Shown here: positions 17,324 through 25,963 of the stretch, in pieces | Position numbering within the stretch: the first letter of the stretch is position 1 | Layout of the letters: every line of letters begins with the position of its first letter | Assembly (NCBI RefSeq): GCF_000817815.1 | Contig: NZ_JPRD01000014.1 | Span: 62,001 to 126,000 of the forward strand | Reading direction: 5' to 3' | Origin: Vibrio owensii CAIM 1854 = LMG 25443 | GTDB lineage: Bacteria; Pseudomonadota; Gammaproteobacteria; Enterobacterales; Vibrionaceae | Length of the DNA: 64,000 nucleotides | Made by a program: the position numbers and the translations under genes | Notes under the pieces: generated by a model | Database searches by the model: none | Told to the model about the DNA's origin: nothing | What the model saw: the letters and a program-made list of their open reading frames with translations, nothing else

Positions 17324-18511
17324 ATGTCCTATCAAACGAAAGTAAGAACGCCCCTCTACCCACACTATGAGTGGGTTCAGGCATTTATATCTGTTATTGA
17401 AAAGAAACCACAATATTTGATAACACAGTTAAACCGTGCCTTCACGGAGTTGAGAGGCACTCCACAGAATACTGTGAACTGGCAAGCTCCTGATATCTGG
17501 ATTCCAGAAAGATTACCTACCGAGCTGCAAGGGATTGCGTTAGACATATGGAATACAAGTAAACATCAACTTAACCCAAGGCATATTTACGGCTCTTACC
17601 TTTTTATGAATAACCATGACTTGGTTGACACCAAACAGGGGATTTACCAACTCACAGCTAAAGGCCAACTCTTTCTTAAAAACGACGCAAAAGTACTTCA
17701 GGGGATTGATGAAAATGAAGGATTACTTCAATTGCTGAAGCTCTTCAAAGCTGCGGGACAAGCAAAAACATCGGACATAAAGCCACAATGGGCTGAGTAT
17801 CTATCTGACTACTCGAACTTTGGTACTGATTCAACAATCCGAGATACACTGCAACGCCGAGTAAGAAACCTTCTATATCGTGGTTTATTGGAAAAAGAAG
17901 GGCTCAAATATTCAGTTAGTCCTGAAGGGTTGGCGTGGCTAACAAATGCACCAGATGCTTCATTATCAGAAGTAGACAAATTTGATCTGTTAGCAGACAT
18001 CGGACAGCACAACAAAGCACAACGCAATATGTTGTTTGAACATTTATCTTCCATGAACCCTTATCAATTTGAAAAACTCGTTGCACTCCTCTTACAAGCA
18101 ATGGGATATGAAGATGTTCAGGTAACAAAACAGAGCGGTGATAAAGGTGTTGACGTCGTTGGTAATGTCCAAATTGGTATTTCTAGTGTTAGGGAAGTTG
18201 TTCAAGTAAAGCGAACTCCAAATACGACAATTACCCGGCAACTAATTGATCAACTACGTGGAGCACTGCCGTACCACGAGGCAATAAGAGGTACATTGAT
18301 CACTCTTGGTAAGTTTTCTGACGGGGCAAAAGAAGGAGCTCTGTTTCCAAACGCTGCACCTATTACCTTAATCGATGGCGATAAGTTGCTAGATCTTTTG
18401 ATCGACTTTGAGGTCGGAGTGAAGAAACGAAAAGTCGAAGCGCTTGAAGTAGACCTGTCGATTTTTGAAGAAGACTTCGATCTAGACACAACTATCCTCA
18501 GCTCCAGTTGA
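17324..18511 (+). CDS. Mrr-like restriction endonuclease
   Basis: A 395-aa protein. The C-terminal Mrr_cat domain has the PD-(D/E)xK-type core: FEKLVALLLQAMGY (249-262) with the conserved Glu250, GVDVVG (275-280) and EVVQVKR (291-297), where the QxK variant replaces ExK. The N-terminal half holds a winged-helix-like region (Mrr_N type, HIYGSYLFMNNHDLV to GIYQLTAKGQLFLK). The family cleaves modified DNA (type IV restriction), though some members act otherwise. It lies 63 bp after hsdR on the same strand. Co-location with hsdMSR is common in Mrr-type elements. The C-terminal 45 residues are acidic and unique. Confidence 0.85.
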   Translation: MSYQTKVRTPLYPHYEWVQAFISVIEKKPQYLITQLNRAFTELRGTPQNTVNWQAPDIWIPERLPTELQGIALDIWNTSKHQLNPRHIYGSYLFMNNHDLVDTKQGIYQLTAKGQLFLKNDAKVLQGIDENEGLLQLLKLFKAAGQAKTSDIKPQWAEYLSDYSNFGTDSTIRDTLQRRVRNLLYRGLLEKEGLKYSVSPEGLAWLTNAPDASLSEVDKFDLLADIGQHNKAQRNMLFEHLSSMNPYQFEKLVALLLQAMGYEDVQVTKQSGDKGVDVVGNVQIGISSVREVVQVKRTPNTTITRQLIDQLRGALPYHEAIRGTLITLGKFSDGAKEGALFPNAAPITLIDGDKLLDLLIDFEVGVKKRKVEALEVDLSIFEEDFDLDTTILSSS

Positions 18512-18819
18512 AATGCCAGATACATTGAATAAGCAATTATAATTTATACATCAAAAACTTATAGCCTTGAATTTATGTATAGCTTCCACTTGGTTCTAAA
18601 CATAGGGGGAGCAGAGCAGACCTCTTGGGATCGAGTATCAGTAAATTGCAAATGCAGTACGTTAGGATGGGCTAATCAAAAAACATAATATTGAAAAACT
18701 TGGAAGTAAATGATTCAACACAAGTGGCATTTTTGGCATTAGATTTACTCACATCGACTAAGTGTCGTTATATTAGAACTTTACCTAATCGAGCATTGAT
18801 TGTTGTCAGGAGATACTCC
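18512..18819. other. Intergenic region after the mrr-like gene
   Basis: About 300 bp without a supported gene. An in-frame extension of the next ORF reaches back to 18691, but it has no ribosome-binding site there and is not hydrophobic, so I treat it as leader. The AGGAGA at 18808-18813 belongs to the downstream start. No hairpin or repeat of note seen. Confidence 0.5.
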
Positions 18820-19422
18820 ATGAATACTCTCGATATTGTGGCTATAACAAAAGATATTATTGTCTCTATTTGTGCTTTAGGGAGTCTAGGGCTGGCTATT
18901 TATGGGGTGAATAACTGGTTACGTGAAATGAAAGGAAAAACCAACTTCGAAGCCGCTAAAACACTCATGATCTCAACCTATCGCTTCCGAGACTCTGTTG
19001 CTGATGCCAGAAGAATAATCATTGATTACTCCAACTTAAAAGATATGCAACCTAGCGATACAGAAAAAGAGTGGATAGCCTTATTTGATAGAAGGTGGCA
19101 ACCTGTTGCAACTGCGCTACAGGAGTTTTCTGCGCAGTCCATAGAGGCTGAAGTACTATTTGGTTCCGAAGTGAAGGATCTGCTTGAACAGATAAAGCTT
19201 ATCGGTTTGCATCTAAAACAAGGGATGCTCTCAACAATAGAGTACCATACCAACCCCACAGCGGACCTGATTGAGTTTTACGCCAAAAATCCAGAAGTAC
19301 TTCAACAGTTACGAGATACTGTTGTTGCTCATCCAAATAACAAAGATGCATTTTCACAAGATATAAACCGTACAGTTAAAGAGCTAGAAAGACTCCTAAA
19401 AAATCATTTAAAGAACAGCTAA
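18820..19422 (+). CDS. Hypothetical protein with one N-terminal membrane segment
   Basis: A 200-aa protein from the ATG at 18820, chosen for AGGAGA 7 nt upstream; the longer frame from 18691 has no such site. It has a single hydrophobic segment IIVSICALGSLGLAIYGV (about 13-30), then a cytoplasmic-type helical domain with basic and acidic clusters (REMKGKTNFEAAKTLMIS). Topology suggests a membrane-anchored helical domain facing the cytoplasm. I do not recognise a family. It sits between the Mrr-like nuclease and the 148-aa gene, all rightward, and may belong to a defence operon; no function can be assigned. Confidence 0.7.
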   Translation: MNTLDIVAITKDIIVSICALGSLGLAIYGVNNWLREMKGKTNFEAAKTLMISTYRFRDSVADARRIIIDYSNLKDMQPSDTEKEWIALFDRRWQPVATALQEFSAQSIEAEVLFGSEVKDLLEQIKLIGLHLKQGMLSTIEYHTNPTADLIEFYAKNPEVLQQLRDTVVAHPNNKDAFSQDINRTVKELERLLKNHLKNS

Positions 19423-19493
19423 CTCATGCTTATCAAGAGGAGCCATTATCTCCTCATTACCTGTTACTTCATACACATAGAATCGGAGTTGCA

Positions 19494-19940
19494 ATGAAAC
19501 CAACATTTTGGAAATTATCCCAAGGGACAGAATTCTTCACCTATGAGGATATGCTTCAATCCGTCGAAGATCGCTTAGTTTATGTTCATAAGAACACGCC
19601 AGCACAAGGGCAATCCTCAAAAACTCAAGGGCAAACCTTTATTGAAGCGAATATCGGTGATTACTTTTACCTAACACATGGGAACAACGGTATATATCTA
19701 CTCGGGCAGTTCATTGGACCAATAAACTACTTCTCTAGCTGGGGAGAGGGTTGGTCAGACCGTCCTTTTCGTATAATCTCTCGTTCAAAAACTCAAGACT
19801 ATTATAACGGCCCTCAAAAATGGTGGTCTCCTAACCATCGTTCGACTTTTATCAAGGTTCCTGAAAGCGAACTCTCAATGTTTGAAGAAGAAATCCTCAT
19901 TCCATTCTTCGATTTACATCTGGAAGATTATGGTTTTTAG
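19494..19940 (+). CDS. Hypothetical protein, possible PUA/EVE-like fold
   Basis: A 148-aa soluble protein beginning MKPTFWKLSQGTEFFTY. The alternation of WKLSQG, an Ile-Gly-Asp strand (ANIGDYFYLTHGNNGIYLLGQFIGP, 53-77) and later FRIISRSKT resembles PUA-superfamily readers (EVE and related domains) that recognise modified bases; they occur fused or adjacent to restriction enzymes. The resemblance rests on pattern only. A tandem fit is its position behind an Mrr-like nuclease. No catalytic motif is visible. RBS is weak (GGAG is about 13 nt upstream). Confidence 0.65.
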   Translation: MKPTFWKLSQGTEFFTYEDMLQSVEDRLVYVHKNTPAQGQSSKTQGQTFIEANIGDYFYLTHGNNGIYLLGQFIGPINYFSSWGEGWSDRPFRIISRSKTQDYYNGPQKWWSPNHRSTFIKVPESELSMFEEEILIPFFDLHLEDYGF

Positions 19941-19970
19941 CCAGAAACACTTTTTATTATAAATAATAAA

Positions 19971-20013
19971 ACATAGAGCCCGATTAAAATGGATAATCAA
20001 TCGGGCTCTATGT
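19971..20013. terminator. 15-bp inverted repeat, probable bidirectional terminator
   Basis: ACATAGAGCCCGATT and its exact reverse complement with a 13-nt spacer, between convergent genes ending at 19940 and 20061. Stem is strong, the downstream T tract weak on both strands. Confidence 0.7.
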
Positions 20014-20060
20014 GATTCTCATCATGATCACTTGCGGTAAACCAAACTTGGGTGATGGAT

Positions 20061-20774
20061 CTAATCATTTATTGCTTTTGGTTTTAGAGGTTCCGTACGA
20101 TAGTTCTCACCCGCAAAAATGTTATATTGGATTACAGTATCATCAGAAAATGATTTAAATTCTTGATGTATGCTGTAGGCATTAGACTCAGGTTCTTTTG
20201 TTTTCAGCTCCCCATCGACAAAAAACGAGCACACTGTTGCTCCTGACCAACCTTTTTTGTTAGCCCATTGCCACACCTCTGCATTACAGTTTTTAGCATC
20301 AATAACCAAATCGAATGCAACAACTTCATCTTTATCGAATAACGGTTGAGATATACGTAACTCCGCAAAACCTACAGGGTCAAAGTCATTTTCTGCATCA
20401 ATAACAATACGGTGTAGCTTCATATCGCATTCATTTGAATCATAACTCTTATAGGGAATCCGAAGCTCATAACGGCCTTTTTTCTCTGCAAAGTTATGTT
20501 CTACCAAAAAGGTTGATTTACCACCAAGTCGCTTTTTGCCATCCACTGCGCTCAGAGAAAATGCCTTACATCCATCCCCACCACCGTAAAAAGTAGCATA
20601 TGCTTTAACCTTTGCATCTTGCGGTTTTTCTCCTTTAACCGAAATATAATGATCACTAGATGACGAGCCAAATGGAGCTTTTCCTTCATATGCTTCGAAA
20701 GCAGGAGCAACTACATAATAAAACGCTAAGCCTATTACAAGTAATACCATTAAGACTTTCCAAAATTTAACCAT
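20061..20774 (-). CDS. Probable immunity protein for the VgrG lipase effector
   Basis: A 237-aa protein starting with a basic residue, then a hydrophobic segment KVLMVLLVIGLAFYYVVAP (about 6-24) without a clear cleavage site, so a membrane-anchored periplasmic protein. The remainder is beta-rich with Cys pairs (Cys67, Cys112, Cys170, Cys189 approx.), which fits an oxidising periplasm. Its ATG overlaps the vgrG stop by 8 bp, so it is translated with the effector. T6SS phospholipases that act in the periplasm/membrane need an immunity protein of this localisation; the pairing is inferred from the overlap and the topology, as I do not recognise the family. Confidence 0.75.
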   Translation of the reverse strand: MVKFWKVLMVLLVIGLAFYYVVAPAFEAYEGKAPFGSSSSDHYISVKGEKPQDAKVKAYATFYGGGDGCKAFSLSAVDGKKRLGGKSTFLVEHNFAEKKGRYELRIPYKSYDSNECDMKLHRIVIDAENDFDPVGFAELRISQPLFDKDEVVAFDLVIDAKNCNAEVWQWANKKGWSGATVCSFFVDGELKTKEPESNAYSIHQEFKSFSDDTVIQYNIFAGENYRTEPLKPKAIND

Positions 20775-23700
20775 CTACTTGTCCTTTCAAATCAATATCT
20801 TGAGGTCTCTTATCACCGTAGAGTAACGTGGCAGGTGGCAGCAATGTAGGTGAGTTAACGAGCACCCCTAACTCTCGTTGAATACGCTTGAGGTTAGCAA
20901 CTAGCTCTTCAATGGTTTCCTGTTCCATCGTCAAACTAATACGTTTAGCCTCACCAACATGGTAAGGAATACTTAGGCTCTGCTCATACTCTTTTTGCAG
21001 AGCTTGGTGACCTTTATTCAAACTTTCTATCGTCGTATTTAACTCTCGATTGGCATTCTCATAGCTCTGGAACAATGTTCCTTCAAGCAGCATCTCTAGT
21101 TGCGATTTTAAATTAGGAATATACTCTGACATCATATGGTCCAACCCTGAATCCAGCACAGTTGCGGCATATCCGTTTAAATCAATATGTTCTTTACTCA
21201 ATGTATTTGCTAGCACAAACGTATCATCTTGTTTGCTACGTGCAAACGTAAGGCTGGTAATGTGAGTCTGTTGTGGTGTTAGAAGAACCTGTTTAACTTC
21301 ATCTGGTTGGTGCTTTTCAGGGCTATAAGTCAACAACTGAACTAGGTTGCCATGGTGGTGATAATTGTCAGCATCATTGTCTACAAAACGATTTACTATC
21401 AATGAGCGCAACGAAGTTAGTTGTTTCATTGTTTCAGCATCCCAAAGATCTGGGTTCTCAATTACTGGAACATCTTCCGGGTTTGTATTAGCCCACTTAA
21501 AAGGAACTTGTGGGACTAAGTCATGATTGTTCACGTGGCGATAATGAATAATGTCATTGTAAGTATCTACAAACGAATGAGTCCCAGTTCGAGGCATACC
21601 GAAAGTAAATAAGCGCAATGATTTAGGCTCAACCATTTCTTCAATTAAAGCGGAAATAAGTAATGCTCCAGCACCACCTAAACTATGCCCACACACATAA
21701 AAGCTCTTATTTTTGTTCTGTTGAACATCTCTTTCTATTAGCTTCCAAAATGCGGAAGCATATTGGTAAAATCCTTGATGCACGTAGCTATCATTTAGTT
21801 CAGCAACAGAGATTTGAGATGCATCCAAATCAGTCATTACATCTTGATAGCCGTCAGACTGGAAAAAAGCTCTCACACCATCTTGGACTTCAATAGCTTT
21901 GAAAGCTACGCCATTAATTTGTTTTGTTGCTTGAGCCCAGCTCGTGTCACCGACTCTATAGATATCAGTATTACCGAAGTAGGTTTGAGTACCTCGAACA
22001 CCAATAATGACGATCTCATCATTACTCAATAAATAGCCTTCACAACCAATAGCTTCATCTCTATAAAATTTATAATTCAAGTGTTTTGAATATGGGACCT
22101 CTTCTAAAAGCCAATTCTCTTCAAACGAAGCGCAGTATTTAGGTTTTATCTTTTGTTGTAGTAGCTCAATAAGGGCTGCTAACCCACCTTCTGGGAGAGC
22201 AGGTGATTTACTATCAGGAATACCATACTCGTCACTCGCATAGGCTTGTGTTGCCAGCAGTGCAAACGTATAGCTGTTCACAAGGCTGTATTGGTCAGTA
22301 TCGATGATCAAAGGTAGATAACTTCGAAGCGCTTTGACCTCGATAACCGTTGTCTCATTTGAAGTGACGCTTAAGCCTGCACTTGTTTTATCTTTCTGAC
22401 TATCAAGTGCGCTGTGGTACTTGCGTAAGAATTCATCTTCAGGTTCTTCATCCCACAAATCGCCGACAGTAACATACTTGTACTGTTTAGCTTTCTCTCC
22501 CGAAGCATCTAGTTCACTTTGTGCTCGTTGGCTTACTGGCGAGAGAACAGCCCCTTCGCGACTCGCATGTTGCTCAACCTCACTAAGTAGATCATCTCTG
22601 ATTGCGGTAACACGCCAGCTACCCTCAACGACATCATCAAAAAATGCCCCTCCATTTTGAATAACCTGAGTTAATTTTTGACCTGTGACACTATGCGTTA
22701 CAGTGACTTCTAACCCATCTAGAGAAACATCTAGCTCACTGCGTAGCTCAAGGGCCAACCAATGTTTCGATTGTGTTGGCTCTTGAACATAAGCAACCGG
22801 AGAAGTAGAAAACACGGAGCTGCTTGTCGATGGAGTAGACAAAGCAGATACAGATTTTGGAGCGCGGGTTGTTACATCAGTAAATCTCACAGCCCCTTTA
22901 TTAGGGTTCATTTTCACTTTTGAACCCAACACTTTGGTCGTACTAGCACCATCTATCGTGATGTCTGAACCATAAAGCAAAATATTGCCACTACTTTTTA
23001 GAACCAACCCAGAAAACCCAACTTTGACTGCAATTTCATCAGCAGACACTACCGCTGTCTGTCCGTCAGAACGAATAGAAGTGTTACCACTGACTTCTAC
23101 ACTTAAGTGATTCCCTATCCGTTGACTATCATCAGAGCCTACATCAATAGAGCGCGAGGCTTTAACGATTTCCGATGAGTTATTAAATACTTCTCGCGTC
23201 TCACTTCCACCGATAAGAGTTTTACGATTGTCATAAATGGTGAGTGATTGTGCTCCCGCCACCTTCTTTGACTCGTTCTGGTTGTAGGTTGAAGAAACAT
23301 CTTGCTCGACTTGTTCAATGAAAGTCTGCTTCGTCAATGAGGTTTTGTGCCCATCAATCTCTTCTTTACGATCGCCTTTTATTTCGTTTTCTTGATTTCG
23401 AGCAACTTTAAGATCTTCGTCGTTGCCTATATCTCGATAACGGTTATTGAGCACTTTAGTCTTCATGTCTTTTTGAGCGCGGAAATGAACCTCTTCTTGG
23501 TCATTCTCATCCTCAAAGTACATTTCGTTGTAACCATCAGCCTTGTGGCTTTGGGTTCTGAACACGGTGCGTGTTTTGTTCTCTGGCAGTGGGTATGGCG
23601 GCGTGTGTAAACCGTTGTACACCGCGCCAGTTACTAACGGACGGTCTGGGTCGCCTTCTAGGAAGGTCACAATCACTTCATGACCAATTCGCGGCAAATA

Positions 23701-24981
23701 GACCGCCCCCCAGTTTGGCGCTGCCATTGATTGACTAACTCGTAGCCAACATGAGCTATGCTCATCGCTTTGTGCATAACGGTCCCAATGAAACTGAACT
23801 TTGATGCGACCATATTCATCGGTGTAGATTTCTTCGCCCGCAGGTCCCACCACAACCGCAGTTTGAGGACCATCAATCACAGGAGAAGCCATTTTAGGCG
23901 CACGAAATATTACGTCTCGTGGTAAGCAGACAAACTGATTATGATAAGTCGTAGGCTCATCGCTCGATTCTTCTTCGTGCACACGAGGGTTAAAGCCCGT
24001 ATGCATCACCGTCAACATGAGGTAATCTCGGTTGATGTTTGAACGAGGGTGCTGGCTGATATCAAAGCTGTAGCCAGCGGCGAGACGCATGATATCGCTC
24101 GCAGCTTCAATCTGATGGCTATCCACCGTGTACTCGGACATCCACTCCGTTACACGTTGCTGCCCTAATTCTGGCGTTGTATAGCGACCAAGATAGTCGT
24201 AGCGCTTCAAATCAAAGTTTGGTCCTTCATCCGCACTTGTACCTTGCGGAATTTTTGGCGTGAGATAGTTGTAATCGCCGTAGTTCACTAACCCAGTACG
24301 AGTTCGATGGATTTGCTCAAGGTCGAAAATATGCTCTCGGTCTGGCGTGCCCCCACCTTGAGAATGATAAATCACAGGTCCTAAATACGAAGCGTTGATA
24401 GGCGAGCTGATAAGCTCTGGTATCGCATCGTTGCTATCGACAATGACCATGGTATGCCCAGCGTCGCTGTGTTCGAAATAGTACCAAAGTCCATGCTCTG
24501 CCATTAATCGCTGCACAAAGTGCTGGTCATTCTCACGATATTGGAGAACGTACTCTTGCGCTTCGTATTGCGCTGACAACTCAAAGCGGTAATCGCTCAT
24601 ACCTGCATCATCAAATACCTGACGAAGGATGTTAGGAGCGGTTTGCATCTGGAAGATACGACAATCTTGGCGCTGAGTGAGAAACCAAAGGTGTGGAACC
24701 AAGGTAATGTGATAGCGCGAGAAGCGACGGCCAGAGCCTAAATAGCGGAGCTCAGAAATGCTGCCGTTAAACTGACGAGCCGTTCCCACGCCTTGACCAA
24801 ACAGGTTCAGAACACCCATTTTTCGGCTAAAGGCATCAAACGTGATGGAACCGTCATCGGACAACACCGTCAGGTTCATTTCAAAAGGAGAAGATATTCC
24901 TTCCGTGATCCGAAAGCTCTCGACTTTAAAAGTCTTAGATACACCGATGACCTTAAAAACAAAATCTACATCACCTACCAT
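20767..24981 (-). CDS. vgrG: Evolved VgrG with C-terminal class 3 lipase
   Basis: A 1404-aa T6SS spike-effector fusion. Residues 1-690 are VgrG: gp27-like region with FESSYLQ-like segments (VLQYRENDQHFVQRLMAEHGLWYYFEH), the gp5 OB fold (EYGRIKVQFHWDR, then HEVIVTFLEGDPDRPLVTG), and a beta-prism of repeated G/N/S. A small beta domain (about 735-800) precedes the lipase, whose nucleophile Ser1100 sits in GHSLGGAG, with the Asp in NNHDLVPQVPF (Asp1154). A helical tail (about 1260-1400) follows. The lipase should attack phospholipids of rival cells. Start: the ATG at 24981 is better than 24996. The N-terminal half is more G+C rich than the lipase half, suggesting a swapped effector domain. No hcp or PAAR nearby: orphan relying on a chromosomal T6SS. 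Confidence 0.93.
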   Translation of the reverse strand: MVGDVDFVFKVIGVSKTFKVESFRITEGISSPFEMNLTVLSDDGSITFDAFSRKMGVLNLFGQGVGTARQFNGSISELRYLGSGRRFSRYHITLVPHLWFLTQRQDCRIFQMQTAPNILRQVFDDAGMSDYRFELSAQYEAQEYVLQYRENDQHFVQRLMAEHGLWYYFEHSDAGHTMVIVDSNDAIPELISSPINASYLGPVIYHSQGGGTPDREHIFDLEQIHRTRTGLVNYGDYNYLTPKIPQGTSADEGPNFDLKRYDYLGRYTTPELGQQRVTEWMSEYTVDSHQIEAASDIMRLAAGYSFDISQHPRSNINRDYLMLTVMHTGFNPRVHEEESSDEPTTYHNQFVCLPRDVIFRAPKMASPVIDGPQTAVVVGPAGEEIYTDEYGRIKVQFHWDRYAQSDEHSSCWLRVSQSMAAPNWGAVYLPRIGHEVIVTFLEGDPDRPLVTGAVYNGLHTPPYPLPENKTRTVFRTQSHKADGYNEMYFEDENDQEEVHFRAQKDMKTKVLNNRYRDIGNDEDLKVARNQENEIKGDRKEEIDGHKTSLTKQTFIEQVEQDVSSTYNQNESKKVAGAQSLTIYDNRKTLIGGSETREVFNNSSEIVKASRSIDVGSDDSQRIGNHLSVEVSGNTSIRSDGQTAVVSADEIAVKVGFSGLVLKSSGNILLYGSDITIDGASTTKVLGSKVKMNPNKGAVRFTDVTTRAPKSVSALSTPSTSSSVFSTSPVAYVQEPTQSKHWLALELRSELDVSLDGLEVTVTHSVTGQKLTQVIQNGGAFFDDVVEGSWRVTAIRDDLLSEVEQHASREGAVLSPVSQRAQSELDASGEKAKQYKYVTVGDLWDEEPEDEFLRKYHSALDSQKDKTSAGLSVTSNETTVIEVKALRSYLPLIIDTDQYSLVNSYTFALLATQAYASDEYGIPDSKSPALPEGGLAALIELLQQKIKPKYCASFEENWLLEEVPYSKHLNYKFYRDEAIGCEGYLLSNDEIVIIGVRGTQTYFGNTDIYRVGDTSWAQATKQINGVAFKAIEVQDGVRAFFQSDGYQDVMTDLDASQISVAELNDSYVHQGFYQYASAFWKLIERDVQQNKNKSFYVCGHSLGGAGALLISALIEEMVEPKSLRLFTFGMPRTGTHSFVDTYNDIIHYRHVNNHDLVPQVPFKWANTNPEDVPVIENPDLWDAETMKQLTSLRSLIVNRFVDNDADNYHHHGNLVQLLTYSPEKHQPDEVKQVLLTPQQTHITSLTFARSKQDDTFVLANTLSKEHIDLNGYAATVLDSGLDHMMSEYIPNLKSQLEMLLEGTLFQSYENANRELNTTIESLNKGHQALQKEYEQSLSIPYHVGEAKRISLTMEQETIEELVANLKRIQRELGVLVNSPTLLPPATLLYGDKRPQDIDLKGQVDG

Positions 24982-24996
24982 ACAGCTCAACCTCAT

Positions 24997-25327
24997 GAGA
25001 GATAGATGGCGAACAACAAATGTTCAAACCATGCACACCTAAAATGATCGCGACTGTATCAAGCTCCCTTTAGGTAGTCATTGTTAGGATCAAATAAACC
25101 CAATCACTAAAAAACCAGTCATTTAATCAAAAGCAATGTGGAAATAGATTATTTAAAATAAAATAATATCGGTTTGATTAGTTATATAGAAATTACGCAG
25201 AAAATATCAAAAGTGTAAATTCGTGAAGCACTTTGCATATATTGTTGCACTGATGAAGTCTTGAATAGTAATAAGGGGGTCAAGCCCCCTTATGAAAAAT
25301 TAACAAATGCTATTTAGTTGATGCCAA
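24997..25327. other. Intergenic region between gmtX and vgrG
   Basis: A 331-bp A+T-rich stretch without ORFs. It holds the upstream region of vgrG and, at its left... right end, the terminator of the recombinase module. No repeat or RNA gene seen apart from that hairpin. Confidence 0.6.
25271..25293 (-). terminator. Hairpin downstream of gmtX
   Basis: Perfect 9-bp stem ATAAGGGGG/CCCCCTTAT with a 5-nt loop, 35 bp beyond the gmtX stop. Probable terminator of the recombinase operon; T tract weak (TTACTATTC). Confidence 0.75.
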
Positions 25328-25963
25328 CTAACCTATCAATTGTTCTCTATACCATTTAAAAAATGCAGGACATTTATCTTTACCAATCAAAACTTTAGCC
25401 CCCTGAAAACCTAAGCTTGTTATTTGATATCCATCATTAACAAGTCCTGAGTCCTCACACGCTTTAACCAACTCCGTTATGGTTCGATACGCTGCGACTT
25501 CTTTATCTGAATACTCTTTCTCTGAGCTTAAATCTGTCCGAGATTCAATACCTTGTAACCTTAACCTATCCATCTCAGAGTTGGCGTGTTGAAGAGCTAG
25601 ACGAGCTGATTTCAAATTAGACTGGAGCTTACTCAACTCCAGTTGTGCTAGCATCAACTCTTCCTGTAATCGAGACTCATTACTTTGAATCTTTCTTCGC
25701 TCACGCTCTTCGGTAAGATAATAGCTTTCAACAAGACTTCTATATTTACTTCCCTTACGCCGAATAGTTGATCCACTCATAGGTCTACCTTCGAGCTCGG
25801 TAATTTTCTCGGCAATAGTATCCGTCAGCGCTGTAAAACTATCAAACGAGCCGCAGTCTAAATTAGACAGAACTTCCTCGATTATAGCCTTACGGCTTAC
25901 AACTCCATTATTTTGGCGTTTCCGCATTTCATCATAACATTTCTTGGAATCAGGCAAGCTCAA
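25328..25963 (-). CDS. gmtX: Gamma-mobile-trio protein GmtX
   Basis: A 211-aa protein with an N-terminal helical, probably DNA-binding part (residues 1-70: RKAIIEEVLSNL, then GRPMSGSTIRRKGSKYRSLV, resembling a helix-turn-helix) and a central coiled coil (about 75-150, rich in Glu/Leu/Gln). Its overall shape recalls TnpC of Tn554-type transposons, a helper in orientation or efficiency of integration. It overlaps gmtZ by 14 bp, so it is translated with it. In the known trio the third, small gene accompanies the two recombinases; its exact role is not established to my knowledge. Confidence 0.85.
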   Translation of the reverse strand: MSLPDSKKCYDEMRKRQNNGVVSRKAIIEEVLSNLDCGSFDSFTALTDTIAEKITELEGRPMSGSTIRRKGSKYRSLVESYYLTEERERRKIQSNESRLQEELMLAQLELSKLQSNLKSARLALQHANSEMDRLRLQGIESRTDLSSEKEYSDKEVAAYRTITELVKACEDSGLVNDGYQITSLGFQGAKVLIGKDKCPAFFKWYREQLIG

